Assembly (NCBI GenBank): GCA_024734495.1
Contig: JALMQS010000225.1
Coordinates: forward strand, 17,932,573-17,996,572
Length of the DNA stretch: 64,000 nucleotides
Direction: 5' to 3'
Origin: Forficula auricularia
Lineage: Eukaryota; Arthropoda; Insecta; Dermaptera; Forficulidae
Below are positions 9,854 to 23,200 of this stretch, one piece after another; positions within the stretch are counted from its first letter, which is position 1, and each line of letters starts with the position of its first letter. The translations under genes were made by a program, and so were the position numbers. Under the pieces are notes generated by a model. The model ran no database searches, was not told the DNA's origin, and was given only the letters and a program-made list of their open reading frames with translations.

Positions 9854-12057
9854 ATGATCAATGAATGTACAATAAATAAAATTCCTTTTTTAGAAATTCA
9901 AGCTAAAGTTAGAAGAAAAACATATTGCCAATAATTCTGCATAGAACTCACTTACTGAGAGTTGCAATTCGCATGCATTTTAGGGTTCAGTTCAAAAGTA
10001 AATCAAAACCTTATTAGAGTTGCTACAATGATTATTCCTCTGTCACAACATTTTAATTCTGAATTTATTTTCCCGAAATAAAAAATCATCTTAAAATTAT
10101 AATCGAATAAATGTTTAAAGAGAGGTCCAAAAATATTGTTAAGTAAAATTAAGCTAATTTTTTTTTATTTAATTCACTTTAACACAAAGATTTGAGAGGA
10201 CACCAAAATGACCATTTTTGAGGTGATTTTTATACCCGCAGCTGTTCAGAAGTGGCTTGACTTGAAATTATTGAAAAATTCCACAAATTCACTCATTCTT
10301 TTCTTATCAACTAAAAATAAGAACCAAATTGATACCTCAAATATTTTAGAAGTTATAACATATGGAAATTTCAATATCTGGGTTCGTCACGCTCGACTGT
10401 CTTATTTTAATTTAATGTTTTTGTGTGTCTGCAGGTTTGTTTTGGTAAAATTTTTATTTACTTCTAAGGAGGCAATTTTCTTCAAATTTCACACACACAC
10501 ATCTATGCGATGAGGTTCTAGTTAGCGGGCAAATAAATATATTATTCTTATGGGAGAATAGAGTATGTTTCTCCAATAATTTTCTCCAAATAAATCTCAG
10601 AAGGGATGAATTCGCTATTAGATTACATATATTATTAATCCTATCTATCTCGAAGAGATGTCACGCCTATAGTCATTTTAGCCAATATAATTTATTTAAT
10701 TAATTCCAGGAAGTTAAGCTAAGTCAAATTATGTAACAATCCCACATACACACTCTTTGTATTTAGAAAGAACTAAAATTTGTTTCTTAAAAAAAAAAAA
10801 ACATTTTAGTATCATAACCAACTTCCTACGACTTTCAAAAGTCAAGCTTGAGAAATAATTTTACGAACGTTACAGATATTTCTTAAAAAATAAATTAAAT
10901 TAATTTAAAATGTAGGCCCCACGGCGATTTATTAATTTATTTCTAGAAAATATATTAATTTTATATAATATTTAAATGAACTAATTTATATCGTCAAATG
11001 CACTTTGAATTGGTTTATTTAATTCGAATGTATCAATAATTAAAGAACGAATAATCCTGCTCTTCTATCTCTTTTCAGCCTAGAATTCACAGGAGTACAA
11101 AAGACAAGTCCACGCTGGTTTTAGTCTATTAGAAACTAGTTTGTTATTCTAAAAGTACCCGTTCACGAGTAAAACGATACTCATTATGTGTAAGGAAGGC
11201 AAAAACATAATCAAAGGCTTATATAAATACTGACTAAATGTTAATAGACAAATATTTTTATAAATATAATTTTCTAAAAAATAATTTTAATTGAAGGTTC
11301 TTAGGGATGTGGACATAATAATTTTTTACTTTATCCAATGCGAAGCATGGGAGAAAGTATTGCAATCGGTCGCGCGGCAAGCGCGACTTCAACGGGTCCT
11401 CAGGTAAAGACTACGGAACCCATGGACTCAATTAAGGTCACAAATTGAAGTATTCAATGAGATTGAATTTTAGCACGTGGCGGTTTTGACAAAAGTTACC
11501 TGGAATCTCGTCGAGAGGCCAAAAAGTGCCATTTTTTTTGGAAGTGCGTGCGGATGGATGGATGGATGGATGGATGTATGTTATCGTTTTTTTCGTCCAC
11601 GATTTTTTCCACACCTTTGCACCGATTGAAATGAAATTGAAAACCTACCATCATTTTAACAAAATGAAGCGCTGATTAGTTTTTGGTACATATCGGCCCA
11701 CAAACATTAGTATTATACAACATTATTTATTTCAGTACTTTTTTAGTTTTTTCTAAATATCTTTAAAATGACTTAACCAATTTTGATGAAATTTAATATC
11801 CTAATTAAGTACCTTGGGGCCGACAAAAAGGTTAAATAAAGTTTTTAGTAAAATTATATTTTAAAGTACTTTACTCTAAAGTAAGATTTTTGAATTCTTT
11901 AAAATTTATTCATTTGATCTGTTTATGGTAATATAGGACTCATTTAACCTAACTAAGTAAGAGTGGATAGGCTTTTCTCTGTGAAATGCTAAAAATTTGG
12001 GAGGAAAGTTTATAAGTAACCATAGCAACTGCGTTCTTTTCTTATCCGTTACCTTTA
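9854..12057. other. Gene-poor intergenic DNA
   Basis: No exon-like frames seen. A dispersed repeat family (AGATGTCAC.CCTAT..T.ATTTT.GCCAATA) has a copy near 10660; relatives are near 18870, 26345 and 29060. A divergent member of the TTTACTTTA.CC repeat family begins near 11321 and includes a (GGAT)n microsatellite at about 11554-11577. Confidence 0.5.
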
Positions 12058-12800
12058 TAGAGGAATCGACTTAAAACCAAAAATAGCGATTGATTCTCAT
12101 CTAGTACTTGAGGAATAACCATTCTATATTGGATTTTTGACGTTTCGGGTTTTATTGGTAACCATTGCTGAAGACATAGAGGAATCGACTTAAAATCAAA
12201 AATAGCAATTGATTCTCATCTAGTACTTGAGGAATAACCATTTTATATTGGATTTTTGACGTTTCGGTTTTTATTGGTAACCATTGCTGAAGACATAGAG
12301 GAATCGACTTAAAATCAAAAATAGCGATTGATTCTCATCTAGTACTTGAGGAATAACCATTCTATATTGGAATTTTGACGTTTCGGTTTTTATTGGTAAC
12401 CATTGCTGAAGACATAGAGGAATCGACTTAAAATCAAAAATAGCGATTGATTCTCATCTAGTACTTGAGGAATAACCATTCTATATTGGATTTTTGACAT
12501 TTCGGTTATTATTAGTAACCATTGCTGTAGACATGGAGGAATCGACTTAAAATCAAAAATAGCAATCGATTCTCATATAATACTCGAGGAATAACAATTT
12601 TACATTAGATTTTTGACGCTTCGATTATTATTGGTAACCATTGCTGAAGACATGGAGGAATCGGCTTAAAATCAAAAATAACGATCGATTCTTATCTAAT
12701 ACTAGAGGAATAACCTTATTGCATTCCATTTTTGATGTTTTGACTATTAATGGCAACCTCTACTGAAAACGTGGAAGAATCGACTTAAAAATCAAAAGAG
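12058..12800. repeat. Satellite array, about 120-bp unit, six or more copies
   Basis: Units begin GGAATCGACTTAAAATCAAA at about 12062, 12180, 12299, 12418, 12537, 12656 and 12775, with divergence rising toward the right end. Each unit includes GACGTTTCGGTTTTTATTGG then TAACC; on the minus strand this is a stem (GGTT/AACC) followed by GAAACGTC, half of a ribozyme-like motif. The array is cut by the insertion at 12812. Confidence 0.85.
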
Positions 12801-12915
12801 ACTAAATTATTAAATTGAAAGTTTTGCCGAGAGTAGCAGAATTTTTATATATTGAAGGAGACAATAAAAGAGTGTGTCTTCTGCTGGAATTATAAATTTT
12901 ATTTATTTATAACGA

Positions 12916-12950
12916 GACTATAGTTTCGAGGGCTTTGCCCTCTTCATCAG
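12916..12950 (-). ncRNA. Hammerhead-ribozyme-like motif, intact core
   Basis: CTGATGA, extra A, stem II GAGGGC/GCCCTC with AAA loop, GAAACTATAGTC: helix III of 2 bp (AC/GT) closed by TATA, triplet GTC. Stem I only 2 bp (GA/TC). Confidence 0.68.
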
Positions 12951-13181
12951 TCTATTACAATGTATTCACAGGAATTGATTTATGAATGAAGGTTTAAAAT
13001 CTTTCATGTGGTTGGGTTAAGAAAATATACAGTGTGGGTAACTTCAGAATTGAAATTTGTACTTTATTTGTACAAATTTCAATTCTGAACTTACCCACAC
13101 TGTATATTTTCTTAACCTAACCACATGAACGATTTTAAACTTTCATTCATAAATTAATTCCTGTGAATACATTGTAATAGA

Positions 13182-13216
13182 CTGATGAAGAGGGCAAAGC
13201 CCTCGAAACTGTAGTC
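13182..13216 (+). ncRNA. Hammerhead-ribozyme-like motif, intact core
   Basis: Mirror of the 12916 motif; same stem II (GAGGGC/GCCCTC), with GAAACTGTAGTC. The only change is in the helix III loop (TATA to TGTA), so the core is preserved in both arms. Confidence 0.68.
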
Positions 13217-13804
13217 TCGTTATAAATAAATAAAATTTATAATTCCAGCAGAGGACACACTCTTTTATTGTCTCCTTCAAGACTAAATTATTTTTTGGTA
13301 AACAACTCAAGTTTGATTATTTTTTCATTGTTAAAGGATAAATAATTAATATATCCAGTACACACCAAGCCAGCAAGACTTATTAATATTTCAAATGAAT
13401 TTGGATAAAGTTTAGCAACGATCCTTTGCAGTTTATTTAAAACTGATCGGGGTTGAACGTTTCGTCGTACTATTTCGAAATTACACATCAACATCAACAA
13501 AAATTACCATAGAACATCAACATAAAGTAACAAAAATATTAATTAATGAATATTCAAATTAAATTCTTCATGGATACGAATCATTCATTCTATTAAAAAA
13601 TCAAAGAAAAAAATGGAGGAAAAAGTAAATTCTTTTTCAATAGTCATTAAAGCTAGACGTTCTAATTAATTGTATTATTTATTTGCCAATTTGCTTACAA
13701 AACATTCACTGGAAAAAATTCCTAAATCACTAAAATTTACGTAAATCGAACCGTGTCTTGAAAAAGATTAAGTTTTTCCTTTATTTTTTCCATTTCTTTT
13801 GAAA

Positions 13805-14480
13805 TCTATATATATAAAATTAAGGTTTTGTCTGTACATTGGTCCAAATAACGCCAAATTTTGGTTGCACAAGTTTCAAGCAAAGTTATGAACGAAAACA
13901 CCCTCAACAAAATTCCTGTCTGTATGTCTGTATGTCTGTTTCAGTGGTTTCCGCAAAAAGTTGCACATCGTTCACGTTAAAACGGCTGAAGGGATTATTA
14001 TGAAATTTCATATTTGTATCAGAGGTCTTCTAACTTACGTTTTTAGCTATATAACGTTTTGATATTTTGACCCCAAAAGGGGGTTTGGGGGGTACACGAA
14101 TAAAAATTATCAAATAACTCTTAAACTATTAACTCTACGGGAAATTTTATAATGAGCAAAGTTGTAGGAGATGTGATTTCTGACAACTTTTGTTTAAAAA
14201 AATTCCCCCCCAAAAAGGGGGGGTGAAAAAATGTAAATTCTTTCCCTTGGAGCAAACTCAACCAAATTTTGTATACATAATCTCTGGGTCTCTAGAGAGC
14301 TAGAAATGCAAAAACTTACCTCCCAAAATGGGGGGGGTCAAAAAATGTGTGGGTTAGGGTCCGGATGGAGTGTTGGGGTGGTGGTGTGGGGCTGGGGTTT
14401 GGCATGGTGCGGGGGGGGGGTGCAGAGGGCATGTCCCCCTGGCTAGCAAGAGGGCCGCCGAAGGCGGGCCTTGCAGCTAG
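13805..14480 (+). mobile_element. Non-autonomous Helitron, complete
   Basis: Starts TCTATATATATAAAATT after A (13804) and ends with a hairpin (GCCGCCGAAGGCGGGC), TTGCAG and CTAG before T (14481), as expected for Helitron insertion between A and T. It contains no rep/helicase frame and has a G-rich run near 14330-14430. Confidence 0.8.
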
Positions 14481-15665
14481 TTATTTATAAAAATATCGAT
14501 TTTTCAGTCGAAATTTTTCTTAGTGATTTTTTAAAATTATTATTAAATTGATTAAATAATTAAACAAACAGACTGATAGACGGGAAGAATCATGTTTAAA
14601 AATATTTTTCCCTACATTTCGGACATTTTGAAGATTAAAAAAAAATATAGTTAAAGTGATACCTGAGCCGCCCGGCAAGTTTCGCTTACTGATCGTACTG
14701 AATCATATTTAGGCCCCTGCTTTAAAAAATAAAATAATAATAAATTCCACTTTCTATAATATTAGATTGTGCCCAAACATATTAAACCAGATTACGCCAG
14801 ACACAACTAATTCAAATGACAAAAAATTGTTAAAAATTTTTATAAAAATTTCGATTAAAGATTATTTAAATTAAAATATATTCAGTGAGAAGCAGGAGCT
14901 GGAGCTGACTGGCTCCAGCTTGAGAAAGTACGCAATGAGCGAAATATCATCGGAAACGATTCGATCTTCTCGATATGTGGTTTAACTTGTTTTTGCACTT
15001 TCACTTTTATCTATATACGAGTACATAAAGTAAATATACATGATTTGCGATGGTCCGAAAATTGGAATTCAAATTTTCACTAGAAATAAATACTAATTTC
15101 AGGACTTTTAAAATTCAGGAATTCATTTAATCCTTTTATTTCAATTTGCAAAACTCATCTTTTTCAAGATATTTAATGAAATTATATATTTTCATAAATA
15201 TAAATGGATCGATGTGAATTGTTCCAAGAATTAACTGAAATAATTACATGCTTCGAAATTTAACACAATTTACGGATTAATCAAGTGGCTTCTTTCACGA
15301 CTCTATAAACTTACCTATTGATAACAATGACATTAATATCTTAGATTTTGAAATATTACAAATTACTTAGAAAAACTAATATTAGAATTTGATTGTTCTG
15401 TGGAGATTAGGAGAGAGTAGAACATTTTTTTAAATGCCATTGTATATATTAGTAAATGTCATTAAATTTTGATGTTAATGATTTGGGCATGGATATTTTC
15501 TCGATATTAATCAACTTCAATTATAATTAATAGAAATACAGAATGAATATAAGAAGTTCAATACAAATTCCAAATACACATTTTTAAATTTTCGACCAAT
15601 AGTGTTAACTATTACTGATTATATGGGACATTGCTACTGGAGGAATAACAATTCTACTGTGTCAT

Positions 15666-15787
15666 TTAGAAGAGTGAAAAAATGAATTTTTTCGCGATAT
15701 TTTAACGAAATTATATACTATTACTTTACTTTAGAAGAGTGAAAAAAATGAATTTTTTCGCGATATTTTAACGAAATTATATACTAT
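15666..15787. repeat. Tandem duplication of about 57 bp
   Basis: The segment TTTAGAAGAGTGAAAAAATG to TTATATACTATT occurs at 15666-15722 and again at 15731-15787, differing by one A. Confidence 0.85.
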
Positions 15788-18700
15788 TTTGTCATCTCTA
15801 TATGACATACCCTTTTAAATAAATGTGTAATATTTTAAAGACAACACATAGTTGTCAAAATATACAACATTTTCACTTTTGTCGAACTCTGCAATGGCAC
15901 CAGAGCTCGCTCAGTTATAATTTGTCTTTTTTTTCTTTTTGGTTTGGAGTTAGAACTATGATATGCATTTTTTTTGCTATCCCGGCTTTAACCATTAGCT
16001 ATTTTGCGATACTATATATGAATGAATTTTTTCTCAATTATGTAGGGATCAGATTAAAGTCCGAATGATGGTAGGTATGTCATTATAAACCAACCTGAAA
16101 TTAACAATCGGGTAAAAGAATAAAACACAATAAAATATTTAAAAAAATCATAATCCTTTATTGAAACAGAAAAAAACAAACAATTTATACTTTTTGGTTT
16201 TGATATAATAATTATGTTTATGTACAGAATGCATGTTAAGCATAGAAGTGTCTATTGGATATAAAACAAAAAAAGGCAAGCGCTTACAATAGGCACATAT
16301 AGAATAAATGAAGAGGTCTTGTAGTTGTAATTGAATTATGACTAATTAATTAAACTAAAAAAATATCAAATTAAACAAATGCACATCTTATAGTTTAATC
16401 ACAGAATTGAGTTTCGTTTTTGTAAACGTACATAGGATGAGTAAATATTTTTATTATTAATATACATTATAGATACATTATATGTATAGTATATCAAGAT
16501 AGTAGATATTTAAGTTATGAATGCTAGTAAAATAAAATTAAATGACCATATCACAGACAGACACTCAGCTTCGAGGCAACACCAGCTAAGGAATATTAAT
16601 TTATTTTTAATTATAATTCTAAGCAGTGGCGAATTGTAGTAAAGAATCAGGTGCAAAGCAAGTAGAAAGACAGATCAGCTCGTAACTTCTGGGCTATAAG
16701 AGAAGTGTGAGAAAGAAGGCCATTCTAATAAAGATTTATTATTTATTTAAAGCTATAATAGCTTTGAATGGCCGCATTATGACGTATCTCTCTTTTGGAG
16801 AGCCTCTGGAAGGGTTACGAGACAATCTGTCTACTCTACTATACTTAATAACCGCCTCTAGCACTCAGAACGATATATTAAAGTTTAAAAATAATTGCAA
16901 ATTTTTTTAAAGTCTTCAAAATATGCCACTTTTGAAGGGAAACTAGTGACAATAAAATAGCTTCACCTTCTTACTTTTAGGTAGAAGAGGTATATTAAAA
17001 AAAAAAGTTTTAAAATTTTGTAAAAACTATAACAAACCTAAAGAGGGAAATGATCGACAAAAATAATTCTCCGCCGTCTTACTTATTATTTTATAACAAA
17101 GAATAATTTAATTATTTTATCAAATTACTATATCCATGTAGTAAGATTTTTTAATCTAAAATTGTACATTTCTATACTAAGATTTTTTGGTTAATTGTAG
17201 TAGTTATACCCATGGTTTTCTGGAATTTATATAAAAGCTCTTATTCATTTTTCATATGATTAGCGTAATTGAAAGTAATCCAGGGTATAATTACTATAGT
17301 TAAATTCGCATATATTGTATGATATTTCAGGAGGAATTTTTCCATTTTTCAAATTTCTTTTACAAATGTTCACTCTAAAATGATGTACTTTTGAAATTTG
17401 GAATATTGAATACCCCATTGTCTATTATATTTTTCAAAGAAGCCTAAAATAATATTTCCGATTAGTGTATCCTAGAATGCAAATTCGCCACTGGTTCTAA
17501 AAACAATTATTTATAACAAAAACAGTCCCCAAAGTTTGAATAATACTTAAATTAGAAGTAGCGTTTATAGAACATAAACTGAGTTTTTGAACATTTCGTG
17601 AAGCATTTCGAACAAATGAAACAATCATCTATATTTGTTTCTTATAATAAAAAAAAGTCAATTTAATCTCTAGGTAAAAAATCTTCAATCTACCCCTTGA
17701 CTTTACCATATCTTCCATGATACCCTCTCTCGATAATATAAAATTGTATTTCTATTACACAGCAAATAGCTTAAAGTAAATTTTATCGGAAAAAAAGACT
17801 TATCCACGCTATCTAAAAATCGTTTAAAATTATTTGGATAAAAAAATATATAAATAAAAAAAATGAATAAAATTATGGCGTTAAGGCCTACAAAAAGCCT
17901 TAAAAGTTAGCAAATAAAAAAATATTATTTTAAGAGAAATAAATTTTTTTTTAATATCAAGGGTAAACATCAAGTATGCTTATTTCGATTTCAACTAAAA
18001 TCTAATCAGCTCTTAATCTCATTATTAACCAACTGAATATGCTATTTCGTTTTGATATTCTTAATATTGGTTTTTGAGGTAGAACGAACACAAAATTTGA
18101 TCATACACGAACTCAACAGACGTATCAAAACAATCATTTCGTGTAACTTTTGTAATAAGTCAAGTAAAAGTTATCCTGACTTATTTGAACCAAATATAAA
18201 AAATTATACATCTACATAAATGCATTTATTAAATTTTTGTTTTAAGACTATAAGAAAAGTTAGAATTTTAGAGAAAGGCAGAGTATTGTAATATAAATAA
18301 TATTATTTGTTTCATAACTGTCCGAGCTGGCTATTTTCATGGATATCTAGAGAACATACATCCCATTAGTTAGATGTCAAGGTGGGTTTGTTTGAGCCTA
18401 CATTTGGTGTTTCAAAACTAAACATACTAGATTCAGTGCTTTCTACTTATAAACCAGACTTTTTTATGATCAAATTGATTATATTTGAAAAATAAGACTC
18501 CAAAATTAATTATTGAAATGCTTAATTTTATGTTGAATCATATTCACTAAATATAATCACATCTATTTTAATAATTAATTAGATGCATTGATACAAATTT
18601 AATAATTTTTATTTCGAGTCTGAATATCAACATATTTACAAAAAATGATTATGAGCAATTAGCACTAAATATAGTTGTATGGATTTTAAACAAAAAAACA

Positions 18701-18990
18701 AATCCCCCTATTGGATATATTGGCGAAAATCAGAAACCACTAGAAGGGCTCGCAATCGGCAAATAATAAACATATTCTCATGAGAAGATAATTTGATTGT
18801 TCTTCGAAGATATCAAGAGGAGAATTTCCATTGATTTCACGCTCCCTTATATTAATTCAATATATCTTGAGTAGATATTCAATTCTATTGTCATTTTCGG
18901 CCAATAGAAGAAACTATAAAATTTGCTAATTATATTTAATATACGAATTCACTCAAGACATGATACGAACATGAAAATCATTAATAACAG
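15788..18990. other. Intergenic DNA without recognised genes
   Basis: Very AT-rich; only short chance frames. A fragment of the GTCAT..TTTTCG.CCAATA repeat family lies near 18780-18910. Confidence 0.5.
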
Positions 18991-18999
18991 GTAATATTA

Positions 19000-19200
19000 G
19001 CTTTATTCGTTTTGGATGCCTTGGGCGCCCTTATGTCAGCCTCAAGTCACCAACCCATATTCGTTTAGGAAAACGAAGGGGGAGAATAGGGAAACGAATA
19101 GGGCTGGGGCACACCAAGTCGGTTGGTATTCCTAAACGAATATGGGTTAGTGACTTGAGGCTGACATAAGGGCGCCCAAGGCATCCAAAACGAATAAAGC
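19000..19200. mobile_element. MITE with about 73-bp inverted repeats
   Basis: Arms 19000-19070 and about 19130-19200 are near-identical inverted copies beginning GCTTTATTCGTTTTGGATGC, flanked by TA on both sides. This suits a Tc1/mariner-type MITE. Confidence 0.8.
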
Positions 19201-19977
19201 TATTATATGCGAAAAAAAAATTAAAATATTCACTACACCTATATAATATATACAAATGTTCTAATATCAATCTTATATTATTATGATTATTTTATTACAA
19301 AAATATAATAAATTTATTTTTATATCTTTTATAAAAATATTATTAATATTATCCTAATAAATACTCTTACTTATTTACATTATATAGTAACTTTTGCTTA
19401 TTTTTACATTTGTATTAATTAAATAAATACCACAAAAAATTGTCCATTTTTTGGTTCCTATTACTACCATATACTACTTAAATAATATAAATAATTTTTA
19501 ATCGACTAATTTTTTTTAAATGTAAATTAAAAAAATGCTCCTAAGCAAATTTCAAACGATACGCCTTAGAAATGATTAGTCAAATTGGGACTATTCTATT
19601 TAAATTTAGTTATAATAATCCCATTTTGAAATTGATTAATCCTATTTGGAATTTGATTTTTTCAATATGAAATTAAAAAGATATAGACCAGATAAACTCC
19701 GACCATAATCCCTTAAGAAAGAAGAGCTTTAAATTTCATAATCACTTAATTTTTCTAAGGTTCTAGCGGTCTGTTTATTTATTAAAGTATATATTTACTT
19801 TTGTTTAAAAATGCATTTAAAATTATTAAAAACCGAAATATTAAATAAATAATAAAAAATAAATTAAATTGTCTTAAAATTAAAAAAATAAAATAAAATA
19901 TAAAAACACGCATTAGAAAAATTAAACGACATCGATTACTATGTACACATTTTTCCTAATATCGAATATAATTATTA

Positions 19978-20012
19978 TTTATTCATTGTGTATATTAAAT
20001 ATATAATTTATT
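19978..20012 (-). terminator. Candidate poly(A) signals of the MCT gene
   Basis: Two AATAAA hexamers on the minus strand (20012-20007 and 19983-19978) just downstream of the MCT stop codon. The region is very AT-rich, so such hexamers also arise by chance. Confidence 0.4.
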
Positions 20013-20057
20013 TATACCTATATGATACCTAAATGTTAGATAAAGTTTCCTACACTG

Positions 20058-20215
20058 TCATACAGCTATATTTTGTTGTCGAAGTTTTTTCTCCTGTTGC
20101 ACTTCCCAGGCTTTCAGACGTTTCATCGGAAAACAAATTATTCCCGAAATGGCTATTAAACCTCCCGCTAAATAGAAAGACCAATCATAACTGCCTGTCG
20201 CCTCAAGGACCATTC
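20058..20215 (-). CDS. MCT exon 10: TM12, C-terminal tail and stop
   Basis: Acceptor ttttttag; reads MVLEATGSYDWSFYLAGG, TM12, then a basic tail (MKRLKAWEVQQEKKLRQQ) and a TGA stop at 20060-20058. Possible AATAAA signals on the minus strand lie 46 and 75 bases below the stop (20007-20012 and 19978-19983). Confidence 0.94.
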
Positions 20216-23200
20216 CTAAAAAACAAAATTAAAAATTTATTAATAAATGAACCAATTATTTGATTTGAAGTTATAGGAAAAATTTAAGATGATTGTTATT
20301 GACTGAGTCAAAAAATTTCATTTTTTTGTCTCAAAATTCTAAGAGAATCTCACAAAATTTGCTTAAAAAAAAATAATAAGTTAAGAAATTTCAGTCCATG
20401 TGCTCACTTCTTCATCGTAAAATTGTAGATTGATAATATTCATTGTAAAGCAATACTTTATTTTTATTTTATGTGGAAACAAGAGACTGTCCCGAAGTTC
20501 GAGAAATATCAGCAAAGTTTTGATTCAGATACCTGAATAATGTTTAAGGCACTAGGGTTGGTTTCCCGAAGGGGCGTGAAGTCCTTTTGAAATAGAATCA
20601 AGTATATCCCATATGTGTAAGATCTTTGATACGCTATTTAGTGTATTGTTCTGTTTGTGAAGGTAATATTTTTTAAATTTTTGTATTCCAACAAGATTGA
20701 TATTCTATTTCATTTTTTTTTTAAATTTGTATAAAGCGAAAATAAGAAGATTTTGATAAAGAAAAAAAATATTTTTAGAGAATATCTCATGCTGTATGTC
20801 TGTTTGTAGATTACCAATATTACGACTGAACCAATAAATGTGAAAGTTTGAATTTAAAGGCATCATGCTATTTTTTTGCATGTTTGTAAAAATACACTTT
20901 GGGTGGTCTGGTTCCACGTCCCACCACTCAAATGGTCTGGGGGTGAATATATTATGTTTATAATTGACTATAAATTATAATTTTTATAATTTCATTGTGG
21001 GTCAAAATTTTTTTAACACATATGTATTTTTTACCGCACTCACACCATGCGCAGTACCTAGTCCACCTGCTTAGACCAGCCAGACTGGCTATTCCTTGTA
21101 CAACTATCATAGACGGTACTATTACGCATTATTTCTAGTTGGGTCAAATCCGTACTCAAAAATGTGTCACCAGCTCTTGGACTTTACGTAAAACGTGTGT
21201 TCACTTCAAAAGTTTTACCGGCTTTAATTTGATCTCTACCTCAATTTTACACATACGAAAATAAAACTAGATAGTAATCACTTAGGATCTGACTAAACGA
21301 AATTTGTTCCAGATATCATATTAAAAAATTCTGCAATTGATGTTATTTTAGTGAACTTTAATTTTATGTTGTTTTTTGTTAATTATACATATACTAATTA
21401 TCATTTATTATAAAAGAATAAATTAAATTTGAAAGTTTATAGTGGGACAAGTTTTTATGTGTGACTTTTTTATTTATCAGCCAACGTTTCGTCGACTATT
21501 TTAAGCCCTGAAGAAGTCGACAAAGTCGACGAAACGTTGGCTGATAAATAAAAAGTCACACATAAAAACTTGTCTTTATTTTCCTATTATAAACTTTCAA
21601 ATTAATACAAATTATGGACTGAAATGATATAAAGAGGACGCCAGCATTTCGTGTACAAATTCTACCCCGTGGCACCAAATGCTGGTGTGACCTTTAATTT
21701 ATTTTTTAAATAATTATTCTGAATGTTTATAATAATTATAATAATACATAATTAGTATATGTACAATTAAAAAAAAACACATTAATTATAGCAATTCGGA
21801 CTATTAATTTTTTCACGAAAATTTTTATTAATTTAAATTTAGGGAACGAAGAAAAGATTATTTTTATTATAGAGAAAAGGATAAGCCGGGGTTGGAATAT
21901 TTAATTTTTATTAATATTATAAAATTTATATATGAAGAGATAAGTGGCTCCTATATTATTTTATATAAATTGTTTTTACCTGCTAATGGAGAGCCGATCA
22001 TGGCCGCCACACCTTGGAACATGAGCATCAAACCAAAGGCATTTGTTAATTTAGGTAACCCCATCATTTCGACGATAATGATGGATCTCAATGAAGCGAA
22101 ACATGCTGTGAACAAAGAGGAAAAAGATTGTAGTTTTTTAATTTCTCATTTAAACTAATTCAAAGTTTCATCAAAATAAAAAATAAGAAAGGACACCGTG
22201 TGTACGATTTTTTTATTTTTTGTTTGTGGAGGTGCTCTTAAATTTATTATTTTTGGTAGGTACAATTCCTCTACACATATAAGACCTCGAATGTTAAAAT
22301 TATATATAGAATTTCATTACAATATCTGCTAAATCAGATGAATTTGACGGAGAGACGGATGGCATGATGAAATTATAATATAAATTGAAAGTTTCTTTTT
22401 GCCGAGAGTGCAAAATTTTTATAAATTAAAGGAGACAATAAAACAGTGTGTCTTCTGTTGGAATAATTTATTTTTCCAGCAGAAGACACTTGTTTTATTG
22501 TCTCCTTTAAGTTATAATATATTTCTTAACTAACTATGAAGCGTTAAAAATGAAAAAATAATAATCTGCTTTACTCAAGGGCTATTTATCACAATATTGA
22601 AATCAATTTAATAATTTAGATATAATAATTCACTAGACAGTTTTGGACACTACTGGTTGACCATCTTCACTAGTAAATATAGTTTTTGGAAATGGTCAAT
22701 AAAAACATCTCACTGATTTACCTATGCTCAATCCAAATATGGTACAATACGTGAAAAGAAATATAGGATTTGTGCTGAGTGTTGCGAACATTGTCATGAA
22801 TCCGCCTATTGTGAGTGCCACATTGTTCATTAAAATGACATCGGTGCCTGGAATAGAGCTGACGACGCCACACGCGACACGCCCAATTGTGTTAGCCACC
22901 CCAATTGCTGAGATTAGCCAAATGGCAGTTGGCGCTGGTAAACCATTCAATTTCGCCATATCTGAAAAAATAGAATTTTCCGAATTAGGTAGGCTTAAGA
23001 TTTCATCTACTAAAATTAAATATCAAAAATTTATTTATTTTCTATTGCATGATTTTTTAAATAGTATAAACAAAATATTAAATGTTTTTAAAATATAATT
23101 AACCTATTCATTTAGAATGTTACATATTTAAGAATAAATAAATAAACACATTTTTTAAATCAACAGTAATTAACGAAGTAAGTTTTTTGATTTTCGTAAA

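Larger units (their letters stand above)
12812..13280 (+). mobile_element. Fold-back element with two intact ribozyme-like motifs
   Basis: A 469-bp insertion at the end of the satellite, flanked by a 12-bp target duplication GACTAAATTATT (12800-12811 and 13281-13292). Left tail AGTTTTGCCGAGAGTAGCAG, then inverted arms of about 215 bp (12852 to about 13066 and about 13074 to 13280) that are nearly identical, with a spacer of a few bases. It has one motif per arm, on opposite strands. Confidence 0.88.

Noticed and set aside
12150..12300. CRISPR-like array in the 120-bp repeats
   Set aside because: Whole units are repeated without unique spacers, in an insect genome; it is a satellite.
22724..23098. 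124-codon plus-strand frame
   Set aside because: Antisense shadow of MCT exon 8.
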